Shown: positions 26,621 through 36,786 of the stretch, one piece after another
How positions within the stretch are numbered: position 1 is the first letter of the stretch
Layout: each line of letters opens with the position of its first letter
Assembly: GCF_002858675.1 (NCBI RefSeq)
Contig: NZ_PJZF01000028.1
Coordinates: 1-38,801 of the forward strand
Length of the DNA: 38,801 nt
Reading direction: 5' to 3'
Source of the DNA: Chimaeribacter californicus
GTDB taxonomy: Bacteria > Pseudomonadota > Gammaproteobacteria > Enterobacterales > Enterobacteriaceae
Made by a program: the position numbers and the translations under genes
Notes under the pieces: model-generated
What the model saw: only the letters and a program-made list of their open reading frames with translations
Databases searched by the model: none
What the model was told of the DNA's origin: nothing

Positions 26621-27442
26621 GTGTTACAGAAAGCAAAAAAGTTATTTTCTTGTAACTTAAAAAACTTATTATTCCCTGTTATTTTATTGTTAGGAATTAT
26701 GGCATCAGCTTTTTATATAAAGAATATTTACTTCTTATATTCTCTGAAAGAATCGTCTGCCCGTTCTTACAGCGGTAACCGTTTTTCACTTGATCCAATT
26801 GATTTTCAAGGCAGGCTGGCAAGAAAGCCATCAGTGGAAGTCCCGGTAACTGCTTCGCAAGATGAAGTGCCGCTACAGGACATTACACTTACCGGTATTA
26901 TCGCCAGTAACCAGCCAGGGCGCTCTCTCGCTATTGTGCTGGAAAAGGGTGAACAGCATACTTATCGCAAAGGTGATACGCTTTCTTCTTTACCTGAAGG
27001 CACTATTAGCGACATTGACGTCAATTCTATAAAAATCAAAGGGCGCGATAAGCACTATACCCTTATTTTAGTGCAGCGGGCTGATACGCCCTCAGATGAA
27101 AATGTAAGTAATACGTTAACGCCTATCAATTCAGAATATGGATGGGATGACTATATTATTTCAAACCCTGTCTATGAAAAAGGCTCATTAATCGGGTTAA
27201 GGTTAATGCCAGGCAAACAAAAAACAGGGTTTACCCTTTATGGGTTACGGCCAGGTGATATTGTGGTTAAGATTGATGATTATGATTTAACTGATCCCGC
27301 TCAACTCGAACAGGCCCGGCTATCATGGCAGCAGTCTTTTGCCGTACAGTTGGTCATTATAAGAAACAATCAGAAAACACTGTTCAATTTACGTTTAAAC
27401 GACATCAACGAAAAGTTAATTAATAACCATGCGCAAGAATGA
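26621..27442 (+). CDS. gspC: T2SS inner-membrane protein GspC
   Basis: GspC links the inner-membrane platform to the secretin GspD. The 273-residue protein has a short cytoplasmic N-terminus and a membrane helix at about 16-34. The periplasmic homology region (about 85-150, ITLTGIIASNQPGRSLAIVL and THRKGD-like TYRKGDTL) binds GspD N0. A PDZ domain (about 175-270, GLRPGDIVVKIDDYDLTDP) follows. The PDZ form is typical of enterobacterial rather than Pseudomonas XcpP proteins. The start is GTG with only a weak ribosome-binding site. The stop overlaps gspD by 14 bp. Confidence 0.95.
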   Translation: MLQKAKKLFSCNLKNLLFPVILLLGIMASAFYIKNIYFLYSLKESSARSYSGNRFSLDPIDFQGRLARKPSVEVPVTASQDEVPLQDITLTGIIASNQPGRSLAIVLEKGEQHTYRKGDTLSSLPEGTISDIDVNSIKIKGRDKHYTLILVQRADTPSDENVSNTLTPINSEYGWDDYIISNPVYEKGSLIGLRLMPGKQKTGFTLYGLRPGDIVVKIDDYDLTDPAQLEQARLSWQQSFAVQLVIIRNNQKTLFNLRLNDINEKLINNHAQE

Positions 27443-29402
27443 CTCTTTGATTTTAACGCTAATGATGCTGGCAACGCTGACATCGCCCAAAAGTTACGCC
27501 GATCAATACTCAGCAAATTTTAAAAATGCCGATATCAAAGAATTCGTTGATGTCGTCAGTAAAAACATGAATAAAACCATTCTGGTCGATCCTTCGGTAA
27601 ACGGCACTATTTCTGTGCGCAGCTACAATAGTTTCAATGATGAGGAATATTATCAATTTTTCCTCAGCGTCTTAGACTTATACGGTTTCTCAGTTGTTAC
27701 GCTGGATAATGGCCTGTTAAAAGTTGTGCGTTCTGCGACGTTAAAGACGTCTCCCGGCCATCTGGTTGATGATGCACGCCCGGGCAAGGGAGATGAAGTC
27801 ATTACCCGGGTGATTGCACTGCAACATGTTCCGGCACGGGAACTTGCTCCTCTGCTCCGGCAGATGAGCGACAGTAATGGCGTAGGTAATGTGGTCAACT
27901 ATGATCCTTCTAACGTACTGATGTTGACCGGGAAAGCGTCTCTGATCAATCGGTTGGTAGAAGTTATAAAACGGGTTGACGTTATCGGCCAACAGCAACA
28001 ACAACTGATTAAACTTAAATTTGCTTCGGCCACCGAACTTGCAGAGGTGCTTAACTCCCTCACCCGGGAAGAATCAAAAGGCCAGTCGAGCAATATGCTG
28101 ATGCCGAAGATCGTGGCAGATAAACGCACCAACACCTTGTTAGTCAGCGGCTCAGACAAAGTGCGTCAGCGTATTACCTCGCTGGTTGCAAAATTGGATC
28201 AGGACAGCGCCGAACAGGGCAACACCCGCGTGTTTTACCTGAATTATGCCAAAGCCGATAAACTCGTTGAGGTACTGACGGGTATCAGTGAAAAAATCGC
28301 CAAGGAAAAAGAGACGGCGGCGTCATCAGGCGCGTCATCTATGGGGGACTCCTCCCTATCGATTACGGCTGATGAACAAACCAACTCGCTGGTCATTACC
28401 GCGCAGCCCGATGTGATGCAACCCTTAGCCGATGTGATAGCCAAACTGGACATCCGCCGCGCGCAAGTTCTGGTTGAGGCCATTATTGTTGAGGTTCAGG
28501 ATGGGGATGGCCTGAACCTGGGTGTGCAATGGGCAAACAGCAAAGTTGGCGGTACACAGTTTACCAATACGGGCCTGCCGATTTTCTCCTCTGTTAACGC
28601 GCGTAACAGGGGTACCACGTCTGACAACTTGCCCGCTGCCCTTGCCAATTACAATGGTTTTGTCGCCGGCTTTTTTGAGGGGGACTGGAGCGCCTTACTG
28701 ACTGCTCTCTCTACCAATAGCCGGAATGATATCCTCGCAACTCCCAGCATCGTTACTCTGGATAATAAAGAAGCGTCGGTGAATGTAGGGCAGGATGTGC
28801 CTGTACTGTCCGGCTCGCAAACGACCTCCGGCGACAACGTGTTCAATACCGTCGAACGTAAGACGATCGGGACTAAGCTGAAAGTCACCCCGCAGATCAA
28901 CGAGGGCAACGCCGTCCTGCTTGAAATTGAGCAGGAGGTCTCAAGTGTAGACAGTGCCGGTGGCCAGTCTTCATCACTTGGCCCAACGTTCAATACCCGT
29001 ACTATCCAAAATGCCGTCCTGGTACGTACCGGGGAAACCGTGGTGCTGGGTGGGCTGCTGGATGATTCCACCAAAGAGACACGATCCAAAGTGCCGCTGC
29101 TGGGCGATATTCCTTTGATCGGCAACCTGTTCCGTTATACCTCGACCGAAACAGCAAAACGCAATCTGATGGTGTTTATCCGGCCAACTATCCTCCGGGA
29201 TGATGACGTTTATCATTCAGTCTCAAAGAAAAAATACACGCGCTTCCAGGAGATCCAGAAGGCGCGAATTGAGCAGGATGAGAATACGCTGGTTGCCCCC
29301 AGCAGCCGGCCACAATTAGCCGAATTACCGCCTGAGCCGCTGCCCGCAGTGCCGGTGGCCCCGGCCCCGGTTAACGGCCCCCGTAATCCTTTTCACGGTT
29401 AA
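27429..29402 (+). CDS. gspD: T2SS outer-membrane secretin GspD
   Basis: GspD forms the 15-fold outer-membrane channel through which folded proteins leave. The 657-residue precursor has a signal peptide with likely cleavage after Ala24 (KSYA|DQYS). N0 covers about 25-105 ([20 protein letters not shown]), followed by N1-N3 domains with a serine/glycine loop in N3 ([11 protein letters not shown]). The secretin core starts near [15 protein letters not shown] and ends [20 protein letters not shown], then [11 protein letters not shown]. The C-terminus has an S-domain-like stretch and a proline-rich end. No pilotin gene (gspS or aspS) is in the window. The stop overlaps the gspE start (TAATG). Confidence 0.98.
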   Translation: MRKNDSLILTLMMLATLTSPKSYADQYSANFKNADIKEFVDVVSKNMNKTILVDPSVNGTISVRSYNSFNDEEYYQFFLSVLDLYGFSVVTLDNGLLKVVRSATLKTSPGHLVDDARPGKGDEVITRVIALQHVPARELAPLLRQMSDSNGVGNVVNYDPSNVLMLTGKASLINRLVEVIKRVDVIGQQQQQLIKLKFASATELAEVLNSLTREESKGQSSNMLMPKIVADKRTNTLLVSGSDKVRQRITSLVAKLDQDSAEQGNTRVFYLNYAKADKLVEVLTGISEKIAKEKETAASSGASSMGDSSLSITADEQTNSLVITAQPDVMQPLADVIAKLDIRRAQVLVEAIIVEVQDGDGLNLGVQWANSKVGGTQFTNTGLPIFSSVNARNRGTTSDNLPAALANYNGFVAGFFEGDWSALLTALSTNSRNDILATPSIVTLDNKEASVNVGQDVPVLSGSQTTSGDNVFNTVERKTIGTKLKVTPQINEGNAVLLEIEQEVSSVDSAGGQSSSLGPTFNTRTIQNAVLVRTGETVVLGGLLDDSTKETRSKVPLLGDIPLIGNLFRYTSTETAKRNLMVFIRPTILRDDDVYHSVSKKKYTRFQEIQKARIEQDENTLVAPSSRPQLAELPPEPLPAVPVAPAPVNGPRNPFHG

Positions 29403-30931
29403 TGGAAGCAACCATGAAAGAGAATCTCCCGATGTCTCCCCAGCCTGAACCGATCAGCCGGATTTCATACTCGCAGGCGCGCCAGTCCGGCGTGGCAGTG
29501 ACGCAGGGCACGCTGATTTACCGTCAGGGCATCTCACTGGAGATGCTGCTTGAGGCGAGGCGTTTTGCCGGAACCTGCCCCACGTTACGTCCTCTGGAAG
29601 AAGCGGCATTTGATGAGCAACTCTCGGCGCTTTATCAGCAAAACGCGGTTGAATCACAGCAAATTGCACAAGACCTGGATCAGGATGTCGATCTCTTTGC
29701 CCTGACCGAAGAACTGCCGGACAACGAGGATTTGCTGGCTGATGACAACAGCGCACCCGTCATCCGTTTAATTAACGCCATTTTAAGCGAAGCAGTAAAA
29801 GAGGGTGCCTCCGATATCCATATCGAAACCTTTGAGCGCAATCTGAGCATCCGTTTCCGGATTGATGGCGTACTGCGGCAGATTTTACAGCCCAGCAAAA
29901 AACTGGCTCCTTTGCTGCTCTCACGCATTAAAGTCATGGCAAAGCTGGATATTGCAGAAAAACGGCTGCCCCAGGATGGGCGTATTTCGCTGCGACTGGG
30001 ATCGCGGGCGGTGGATGTACGCGTGTCTACCTTGCCTTCGCAGTATGGTGAACGGGCAGTGTTACGCTTACTGGATAAAAACAACCTGTTACTTACCCTA
30101 GATAAGCTCGGGTTATCGGCCAGTGATTATGAAAAGCTGCAGTACCTGATCAAACAGCCACACGGCATTCTGCTGGTCACCGGCCCGACGGGTTCCGGCA
30201 AAAGCACCACGTTATATGCCGTGCTTTCGGCTTTGAACAGCCAGGAGCGAAATATCCTGACAGTCGAAGATCCCATCGAATATGAGCTGGAAGGGATTGG
30301 CCAGACTCAGGTCAACGCCCGCCTGGACATGACATTTGCACGCGGTTTACGTGCCATTCTGCGGCAGGACCCGGATATTGTCATGGTGGGGGAAGTACGC
30401 GACAGTGAAACGGCACAAATTGCGGTTCAGGCATCACTGACCGGCCACCTGGTGATGTCGACCCTGCATACCAATAGCGCGACCGGGGCAGTCACCCGTC
30501 TGCGTGATATGGGAATCGAATCTTTCCTGCTCTCCTCGTCCCTGATTGGTGTGCTGGCACAGCGGCTGGTACGCCGGTTATGCCCTGAATGTCGGCAAGA
30601 GCGGGCAGCTGAACCCCATCAGCGTGCCCTGCTGGCCTCCTTATCTCCCCTACCCGAAACGGTATGGCATGCGCCGGGCTGCCCCGCCTGCCGCTTTACC
30701 GGCTATAAAGGCCGGCTGGCAATTCATGAGGTTATGGTTGTTGATGAAGTCATCCGGGCTGCCATCCATGGTAATGAAAATGAGCAGGTGATCAAAAGCC
30801 TGTTCCTGCGCCAGAGTAAAAGCCTGCTGGAAAATGGCCTGTTGAAAGCGCTGGCGGGTGAGACGTCTCTGGAAGAGGTTATGCGCGTTACCAGCCAGGA
30901 ACAAGATGTGCAGGAGGACGGTGCCGAATGA
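29402..30931 (+). CDS. gspE: T2SS secretion ATPase GspE
   Basis: GspE is the cytoplasmic hexameric ATPase that drives pseudopilus assembly, recruited by GspL. The 509-residue protein has an N1 domain (to about 110), the N2 region with [22 protein letters not shown], Walker [10 protein letters not shown] (261-269), an Asp-box segment ([20 protein letters not shown]), Walker [10 protein letters not shown] (326-334) and a His box around residue 349-357. A tetracysteine zinc site (C394, C397, C427, C430) is present. A second ATG four codons in has a better-spaced GGAAG and may be the real start. It overlaps gspF by 4 bp. Confidence 0.98.
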   Translation: MEATMKENLPMSPQPEPISRISYSQARQSGVAVTQGTLIYRQGISLEMLLEARRFAGTCPTLRPLEEAAFDEQLSALYQQNAVESQQIAQDLDQDVDLFALTEELPDNEDLLADDNSAPVIRLINAILSEAVKEGASDIHIETFERNLSIRFRIDGVLRQILQPSKKLAPLLLSRIKVMAKLDIAEKRLPQDGRISLRLGSRAVDVRVSTLPSQYGERAVLRLLDKNNLLLTLDKLGLSASDYEKLQYLIKQPHGILLVTGPTGSGKSTTLYAVLSALNSQERNILTVEDPIEYELEGIGQTQVNARLDMTFARGLRAILRQDPDIVMVGEVRDSETAQIAVQASLTGHLVMSTLHTNSATGAVTRLRDMGIESFLLSSSLIGVLAQRLVRRLCPECRQERAAEPHQRALLASLSPLPETVWHAPGCPACRFTGYKGRLAIHEVMVVDEVIRAAIHGNENEQVIKSLFLRQSKSLLENGLLKALAGETSLEEVMRVTSQEQDVQEDGAE

Positions 30932-32139
30932 AATTTTCCTGGCGTGCCCAGACCATTACCGGAAAAATTCAGCGCGGCACCCTGGAGGCGGATAACGCAC
31001 GCCAGGCCCGGCAAAAATTGCGCGCCCAGGGGTTACAACCGCTTTCCATGAAAGCAGTGACCTCGCCATTCAGGTTGCTTACAGGAAACAAAACGCGCCG
31101 CCTCCGGCTACCGGCCGCTGAAGTTGCACTGTTCACCCGGCAACTCGCGACACTTGCCAACGCCGCCCTGCCCCTTGAAGAGGCCATAGGGGTTATCGCC
31201 CGGCAAAGTCAGAATGAAAAATTGCGCCATGTATTAACTGAGGTCCGGGCGCGGGTAACGGAAGGTCATCCTCTGGCTGAAACGCTGGCAGCCTGGCCAC
31301 GTATTTTTGATCCGGTTTACCGCACGCTGGTCATGGCGGGTGAAAAAAGCGGAACGTTAGGGCCGGTGCTGGAAAAACTGGCAGATTACAATGAAACGCG
31401 TCAGCGGTTAAAAAGCAAAATGACGCAGGCGTTGATCTATCCGATGGTGCTCACCTCGGTTGCCATCATCGTTATCACTATTTTGCTCTCAACGGTTGTC
31501 CCTAAAGTTGTCGAGCAGTTTATCCATATGAAGCATCAGCTGCCTCTCAGTACCCGCATTTTACTCGCCGTCAGTGATGCCATAAGAGATTACGGCTTAC
31601 TGGTGGTGGCGTTGATAAGTATTGCTCTGTTTAGCCTGAGCGTCTGGCTCCGGCAGCCGGAAAACCGTTTTCGCTTCCATGCCTTGCTGTTGCAACTGCC
31701 GCTCTGCCGCCGTCTGGTGCTGGAGACCAACAGTGCACGCTATTTACGAACCCTGAGCATTCTGCAATCCAGCGGTGTTCCCTTACTGGAGGGAATGCAT
31801 ACCGCACTGGAAGGCATCACCAACCTTGCTATCCGCGACCGTCTGCGGCGCGCCGGCGAGCATGTCCGTCAAGGCAGCGCCCTGCATACCGCCCTGACCG
31901 AGAGTGAACTGTTCTCCCCCATGATGCTGTACATGATTGCCTCCGGCGAAAAAAGCGGACATCTGAGCGACATGATGGAGCGCGCCGCGACTGCGCAGGA
32001 ACAGGCACTGCAAAATCGCATGACGCTGGTATTGGCACTGTTTGAACCAGGGCTGGTGATCAGCATGGCCGTTATTGTGCTGTTTATCGTGGTATCGATA
32101 CTGCAGCCCATTTTACAACTTAATAACTTAGCGGGTTAA
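30928..32139 (+). CDS. gspF: T2SS inner-membrane platform protein GspF
   Basis: GspF is the polytopic platform protein on which GspE acts. The 403-residue protein has two T2SSF cytoplasmic domains (about 70-190 and 270-370), each with the hallmark pattern ([36 protein letters not shown]). Three membrane helices lie at about 168-195, 220-242 and 372-398. It overlaps gspE by ATGA, and gspG follows closely. Confidence 0.98.
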   Translation: MKFSWRAQTITGKIQRGTLEADNARQARQKLRAQGLQPLSMKAVTSPFRLLTGNKTRRLRLPAAEVALFTRQLATLANAALPLEEAIGVIARQSQNEKLRHVLTEVRARVTEGHPLAETLAAWPRIFDPVYRTLVMAGEKSGTLGPVLEKLADYNETRQRLKSKMTQALIYPMVLTSVAIIVITILLSTVVPKVVEQFIHMKHQLPLSTRILLAVSDAIRDYGLLVVALISIALFSLSVWLRQPENRFRFHALLLQLPLCRRLVLETNSARYLRTLSILQSSGVPLLEGMHTALEGITNLAIRDRLRRAGEHVRQGSALHTALTESELFSPMMLYMIASGEKSGHLSDMMERAATAQEQALQNRMTLVLALFEPGLVISMAVIVLFIVVSILQPILQLNNLAG

Positions 32140-32152
32140 TAGGATGAAATAT

Positions 32153-32596
32153 ATGAATAAAGTTTCCACTCAGCGTCAACAGGGCTTTACCCTGCTGGAG
32201 ATCATGGTCGTCATTGTCATCATGGGTATTTTAGCCAGCCTGGTGGTACCCAACCTGATGGGCAATAAAGAGCGAGCTGACCGCCAAAAGGCCGTCAGTG
32301 ACATCGTGGCGTTAGAAAATGCATTAGATATGTATAAGCTGGATAACCATCGTTACCCGACCAGCGAGCAGGGGCTTGAAGCACTGGTCAAAAAACCTGA
32401 GTTTGAACCCCTGCCACAAAACTACCGTAATGATGGCTATATCAAACGCCTGCCGGCTGATCCGTGGGGCGGGGCTTATCTTCTGGTTTCACCGGGTGAA
32501 CATGGCGAGTTTGATTTGCTCTCTCCCGGCCAGGATGGCGAAGCCGGCACTGACGATGATATTGCCAACTGGACACTGGATACACCGAAAAAGTGA
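32153..32596 (+). CDS. gspG: Major pseudopilin GspG
   Basis: GspG is the main subunit of the T2SS pseudopilus. The prepilin has a short leader ending in Gly before FTLLEIMVVIVIMGILASLV; GspO would cleave after that glycine and methylate the new N-terminal Phe, and Glu5 of the mature form is present. The globular domain has the ALDMYKLDNHRYPT segment and the C-terminal calcium-binding motif GEAGTDDDIANW. ATG 32153 is better spaced from AGGA than ATG 32144, which also lies in frame. It overlaps gspH by GTGA. Confidence 0.97.
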   Translation: MNKVSTQRQQGFTLLEIMVVIVIMGILASLVVPNLMGNKERADRQKAVSDIVALENALDMYKLDNHRYPTSEQGLEALVKKPEFEPLPQNYRNDGYIKRLPADPWGGAYLLVSPGEHGEFDLLSPGQDGEAGTDDDIANWTLDTPKK

Positions 32597-33114
32597 AACT
32601 GGAGAGGCAGGCCGGCTTTACTTTGCTCGAAATCATGCTGGTACTGATGATTATGGCGGGCGGTGCCGTGGTGGTGATGAGTTCAACCGGAAGTGTTGAA
32701 GAGCGCCGGCAGTCGAGCGAGGCCGGGCGACTGGTTGCGCTGATGGAGTATGCGGCCGATCACGCGACGATGACCGGCACCCCGGTAGGCTTACAGGTCA
32801 CTGACTCAGACTATCTGTTTATGACGCCCCAACAGCGCAACACAACGCCGGTAATATGGCGATGGGTGCCTTTCTCAAAAGGTGCCCTGCCCGGTCACGC
32901 ACAATCCTTTTCACCTGCCTGGCAAATTGAGTTGTTCATCAACGGTGACGCGGTGGAAACACGCGGTACGCCACAGATTATCTTTTACCCTGATGGTGCC
33001 ATCACCGCTTTTCAACTGCGTATTACCGATCGTGCTACAACCCGGCCATTATTGACGCTCACCTGTAATGGCCTGTGGCCTGTTACCGTGCTGAATGAGG
33101 CGCAAATGCCATGA
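32593..33114 (+). CDS. gspH: Minor pseudopilin GspH
   Basis: GspH is a minor pseudopilin linking the tip complex to the GspG shaft. The 173-residue prepilin has an 8-residue leader (MKLERQAG) before FTLLEIMLVLMIMAGGAVVV, with Glu5 present, and the beta-rich C-terminal domain of the GspH family. It starts with GTG overlapping the gspG stop (GTGA) and ends overlapping gspI, so it is translationally coupled on both sides. Confidence 0.94.
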   Translation: MKLERQAGFTLLEIMLVLMIMAGGAVVVMSSTGSVEERRQSSEAGRLVALMEYAADHATMTGTPVGLQVTDSDYLFMTPQQRNTTPVIWRWVPFSKGALPGHAQSFSPAWQIELFINGDAVETRGTPQIIFYPDGAITAFQLRITDRATTRPLLTLTCNGLWPVTVLNEAQMP

Positions 33115-33497
33115 GCCGCGTATCGCAACAGCAAGGCATGATGCTGCTGGAAGTGATTATTGCCCTCGCCGTATTTGCTGGTGCTGCATTGGCATTGATG
33201 AATAGCATGAGCGGGCAGATGAGTGCCACATCCCGTCTGACAGAACACCTGTTCGCAGATTGGGTGTCGGCTAATTGGCTGGCGAAACAGGCGCTGACCC
33301 AATCTACCCCCGTAAGCGGTAAACCGCACCGTAGCGGTTCAACCGAAATGGGCGGTCAGAACTGGTCATGGACACTGCAAGAGGTTCCTTCTGCCGAACC
33401 AACTTACATCATGCAGGAATTAACAGTAAGTCATGACGGCGTGCCGGTGCGTTCCACCCTTCGCCTGTTGCCGAAGATACAGGACCCCGCACCATGA
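33111..33497 (+). CDS. gspI: Minor pseudopilin GspI
   Basis: GspI nucleates the tip complex with GspJ and GspK. The 128-residue prepilin has a 9-residue leader (MSRVSQQQG) before MMLLEVIIALAVFAGAALAL. The residue after the glycine is Met, as is common in GspI, and Glu5 is present. The ending LTVSHDGVPVRSTLRLLPKI fits the family. It overlaps both neighbours by ATGA. Confidence 0.95.
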   Translation: MSRVSQQQGMMLLEVIIALAVFAGAALALMNSMSGQMSATSRLTEHLFADWVSANWLAKQALTQSTPVSGKPHRSGSTEMGGQNWSWTLQEVPSAEPTYIMQELTVSHDGVPVRSTLRLLPKIQDPAP

Positions 33498-34180
33498 TCC
33501 GGCAAAAGGGCTTCACCTTATTAGAAACCATGCTGGCGCTGTTCATCTTCTCGATGTTAAGCATGCTGGCATACCAAATCTTATCGGGTGCGCTGAAAAC
33601 TAACGAACGAACTCAGGTCACCCTGCAACGTATGAATGCGCTGCAAAGAACTATGGGTATGCTGGAACGGGACATCCTGCAAAGTTTGCCCAGGGTACCG
33701 CGTGGCGCGGAAAAGAGCTGGCACCAGGATGAAAACGGCTTTGCTTTCACTACCCAAAGCCGCCCTAACGCCTGGGGGCACTGCTGCTCTCCTGAAATCC
33801 TCCGGGTAAACTGGCAACTGCGAAACGGGACACTGCACCGTTTGGTACAACGCGCGGTGGATGCCCCTGCCGATAGCGAGCCACTTGATGCGCCGTTGCT
33901 GGATAACGTTGAAAAGATGTCTCTGCGGTTTTATCAGCAGGGTTGGAAATCCAAGCCTGATCCTCAACAGCCACTTCCCTCTGGTATAGAGATAACGCTG
34001 GTCCTGAAAGATTTCGGTGCAATCAATCGTGTGTTTGTTTTGCCGGCAGCCTGGCCTGCTTATCAGGAGACCACATCGGAAGATAAGCCAGAAGGTGAGC
34101 AGAAAGAACCTGTGGACGCCGATCAGCCTGTATCGCCGCCGGATGAGGAAAGCTCTGCCCACGCCGGGAGCAACGAATGA
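33494..34180 (+). CDS. gspJ: Minor pseudopilin GspJ with C-terminal extension
   Basis: GspJ is part of the I-J-K pseudopilus tip. The 228-residue prepilin has a 6-residue leader (MIRQKG) before FTLLETMLALFIFSMLSMLA, and a GspJ domain with RPNAWGHCCSPEILRVNW and ending in RVFVLPAAWPAY near residue 189. After this comes a tail of about 38 residues rich in Glu, Pro, Ser and Lys (SEDKPEGEQKEPVDADQPVS), longer than in typical GspJ of roughly 195-200 residues. It overlaps gspI and gspK by ATGA. Confidence 0.95.
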   Translation: MIRQKGFTLLETMLALFIFSMLSMLAYQILSGALKTNERTQVTLQRMNALQRTMGMLERDILQSLPRVPRGAEKSWHQDENGFAFTTQSRPNAWGHCCSPEILRVNWQLRNGTLHRLVQRAVDAPADSEPLDAPLLDNVEKMSLRFYQQGWKSKPDPQQPLPSGIEITLVLKDFGAINRVFVLPAAWPAYQETTSEDKPEGEQKEPVDADQPVSPPDEESSAHAGSNE

Positions 34181-35151
34181 AATCACAGAGAGGCGTCGCA
34201 TTGATTGTGGTTATGCTGCTGCTGGCAGTAATGGCCGCATTAGCCGGTGAAATGGCTGTGCGCTTCACAACCAGCGTGAAGCGGGCATCCTACCAGCAAG
34301 ATAATCTTCAACTAATGGCCATGATTCACTCCGCAGAGCAGTTTGCGGCAGAGAACCTGCTTCAGGATTTGAAAGATAATCCCAAATTTCAGTCCACCGA
34401 TCACTACTGGGCGCAGCCACAGAAAATGGCCCTCTCCGCCGGGTTGGCTATTGAATGGCAGGTACGGGATGATCAGGCATGTTTTAACCTGAACTCGCTG
34501 GGCAATACGCCCACGGAGAATCAGGAGGACATGCCCTATAATCAGCAGGTTTTTGAATCCCTGTTACTGATGAACGGTGTAACAAAGGCGCAGGCCGGAA
34601 TAATTATCGACTCAATCGCAGACTATATTGATAGCGATACCCTTGTCCGTTCTGCCGGGGCAGAAGATGATTATTATCTGCGTGAGAAACCTCCTCGTCT
34701 TACAGCAAATCAGCCCTTTTTCAGCGTGTCGGAGCTTAGCCAGATAAAAGGCATGTCGCCAAAACTTTATCAGGCGCTCCAGGCACAACTTTGTGCACTG
34801 CCCTCAACGCAACAGCGGATTAATATTAATACGCTGACGGAACAGCAGGGGCCTTTATTATCAGCGCTATCACTTGAGCAATTCAGTGCGGAAGAGGCCA
34901 TCAAGCTTTTAGCAAAGCGGCCTAAAATGGGCTGGGTCTCGCTTACCCAATTTTATACGCAACTGGATAATCAATTTCCGGCAACCGATAAAAACTGGGC
35001 GCCTCTGAATAGCTTACTGGCCGTTACCAGCCGCTATTTTTCTATTACCTCCACGGCCAGCGATGACGATCAGCAGTTAACGTTATCCAGCCGGCTTTAT
35101 TACGACGAAAAAAGCGGCGAACTCCGTCTTTTTTCACGCCACATTGACTGA
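34177..35151 (+). CDS. gspK: Minor pseudopilin GspK
   Basis: GspK caps the pseudopilus. The 324-residue protein has the leader MKSQRG before VALIVVMLLLAVMAALAGEM. As in other GspK proteins, the position that is Glu5 in the other pseudopilins is not Glu. The large inserted globular domain follows, with CFNLNSLGN near residue 104 and helical SAM-like segments (SELSQIKGMSPKLYQALQ). gspL begins 28 bp later. Confidence 0.95.
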   Translation: MKSQRGVALIVVMLLLAVMAALAGEMAVRFTTSVKRASYQQDNLQLMAMIHSAEQFAAENLLQDLKDNPKFQSTDHYWAQPQKMALSAGLAIEWQVRDDQACFNLNSLGNTPTENQEDMPYNQQVFESLLLMNGVTKAQAGIIIDSIADYIDSDTLVRSAGAEDDYYLREKPPRLTANQPFFSVSELSQIKGMSPKLYQALQAQLCALPSTQQRININTLTEQQGPLLSALSLEQFSAEEAIKLLAKRPKMGWVSLTQFYTQLDNQFPATDKNWAPLNSLLAVTSRYFSITSTASDDDQQLTLSSRLYYDEKSGELRLFSRHID

Positions 35152-35179
35152 TTAAGACAATAAGCAGGCTGAAATACTC

Positions 35180-36325
35180 ATGCAGGAAAAGCTAATCATA
35201 CGATACCTTCACAATGGCATGCTTGATGTGTCAGAAGCCGATCACGCTGATGAAAAGCCCTTGCTGTTTTTATCCGGGGTGGAATGCCTGGAAGAGGTGC
35301 TCTCCATTACCGACAAGCGCGACGTCATTTTACTGATTTCACCAGACAGGCTGATTTTCCGTACCCTCCCTCTGCCGGAAAAAAGCGGCAAACTCACCGC
35401 TGAGCGTTTGTCATGGCTGGCGGAAGAGACGATGCTCGGTGAAAGTGACGCGCTTCACTGGACCGTTTTACATCGCGAGCCTGCTCTTGCTCATGCTGTT
35501 GCGGTAGACAGCGGTTGGTTGCGTTCACTGCTGGCTGCGTTTAAAACAGCCGGGCTGAATGTCGTCTATGCTGGTCCGGATGGTATGTATCTGCCCTATG
35601 TTGACAATAGCTGGACAGCCATACGGTCTCAGGAGCACTGGTTGTTGCGGTTAGGGCCTTATCAACTGACATCGCTGGATGACACCTGGTTCAGCCACTT
35701 ACAGGAACATTGGTCACCACAAAAAATTGTCAGCTACAGCCCAATAGATAACGAAAGCCTTCTTATCGACGTTCTGCCCTGGCAAGCGCCTTCACAGCTC
35801 CTTCAGGCGACCGGCCTCACGCTGCCTACGTTGTTGCATGGCGATTTTCGCCCACGTCAGCCTACGAAGCCGGCCAGCAAGAAACTGCGATATGCTGCGT
35901 TTGCCTCCTGCCTGATGGCCCTCTTTTTGATGTTGCTGGGTAAAGGCCTGGTGCTCTGGAATCTGTATCAAGAATCCAATGCATTAAACCTGGAAACGAA
36001 AGCACTCTATCAACAACACTTTCCGCAGGATAAGAGAAACAGTAACTACCGATTCTTTTTTAATCAGAAAATTTCCGCTGTCTCGCCGGATGTACTGACG
36101 CGCCTGGCGCAATTTCAGCAGCATCTTACTGCGTACCCCACTTTGCAGATCCAGCGCATTCATTATCGACAAGAGCAGAATTTGTTTGACGTGCAGCTTC
36201 TGGCCGCTGACGCCAAAATATTGCAGCAGTTTATTCAAGAGAGTGAACAAGAGTTCCATTTTGTCCTGAATAACTCCCCCACAGCTGGCAGCGCAGTAAC
36301 ATTAAAGAGCATGTATAAAAAATGA
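35180..36325 (+). CDS. gspL: T2SS inner-membrane protein GspL
   Basis: GspL recruits the ATPase GspE to the inner membrane and pairs with GspM. The 381-residue protein has an actin-like cytoplasmic domain (to about 230), with ERLSWLAEETMLGESDALHW in it. One membrane helix lies at about 236-258 (AAFASCLMALFLMLLGKGLVL) and a periplasmic ferredoxin-like domain at about 300-381. It overlaps gspM by ATGA. Confidence 0.95.
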   Translation: MQEKLIIRYLHNGMLDVSEADHADEKPLLFLSGVECLEEVLSITDKRDVILLISPDRLIFRTLPLPEKSGKLTAERLSWLAEETMLGESDALHWTVLHREPALAHAVAVDSGWLRSLLAAFKTAGLNVVYAGPDGMYLPYVDNSWTAIRSQEHWLLRLGPYQLTSLDDTWFSHLQEHWSPQKIVSYSPIDNESLLIDVLPWQAPSQLLQATGLTLPTLLHGDFRPRQPTKPASKKLRYAAFASCLMALFLMLLGKGLVLWNLYQESNALNLETKALYQQHFPQDKRNSNYRFFFNQKISAVSPDVLTRLAQFQQHLTAYPTLQIQRIHYRQEQNLFDVQLLAADAKILQQFIQESEQEFHFVLNNSPTAGSAVTLKSMYKK

Positions 36326-36783
36326 AAGATTGGTTTATGGCCCACAGCCGCCGCGAGCAGCACGTTTTACTCTTTATCAGTGCCCTCGTCATTATTACTT
36401 TAGTGTGGTTTGCTCTGTTAACCCCATTAAATAATTTAACGGAAAAAATGCGGCGCAATAATCAACAAGTTCAACAATCATTAACCTGGATGAAACAGGA
36501 AAGCATTAAACGAGGTGTTCTGCCTGGCATAAACCGCGCTCAGCCCATCGACGTTATTATTAACGCATCTGCAAAAAAATACGGGGTTAATATTCAGAAC
36601 CTTTCACTGGAAGATCATGTTGCCCGGGTCAGCGTCAGTGATATGGCGCTAAGTGATTTCCTTAACTGGCTACTATTCCTGAAAGGAACATGGGGTATTA
36701 CGGCGAACCAGCTTGAATTTAGCAGCAGTGCAAATCAGGAAGGCTATATCCAGATCACTGCTTTAATGTTAATCAGGAAATAA
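36322..36783 (+). CDS. gspM: T2SS inner-membrane protein GspM
   Basis: GspM stabilises GspL. The 153-residue protein has a short cytoplasmic start (MKDWFMAHSRREQ), a membrane helix at about 14-34, a helical linker and a periplasmic ferredoxin-like domain (AKKYGVNIQNLSLEDHVARVSVSDMALSDFLNWL). It is coupled to gspL by ATGA and followed by gspO after 3 bp. There is no gspN. Confidence 0.94.
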   Translation: MKDWFMAHSRREQHVLLFISALVIITLVWFALLTPLNNLTEKMRRNNQQVQQSLTWMKQESIKRGVLPGINRAQPIDVIINASAKKYGVNIQNLSLEDHVARVSVSDMALSDFLNWLLFLKGTWGITANQLEFSSSANQEGYIQITALMLIRK

Positions 36784-36786
36784 GCC

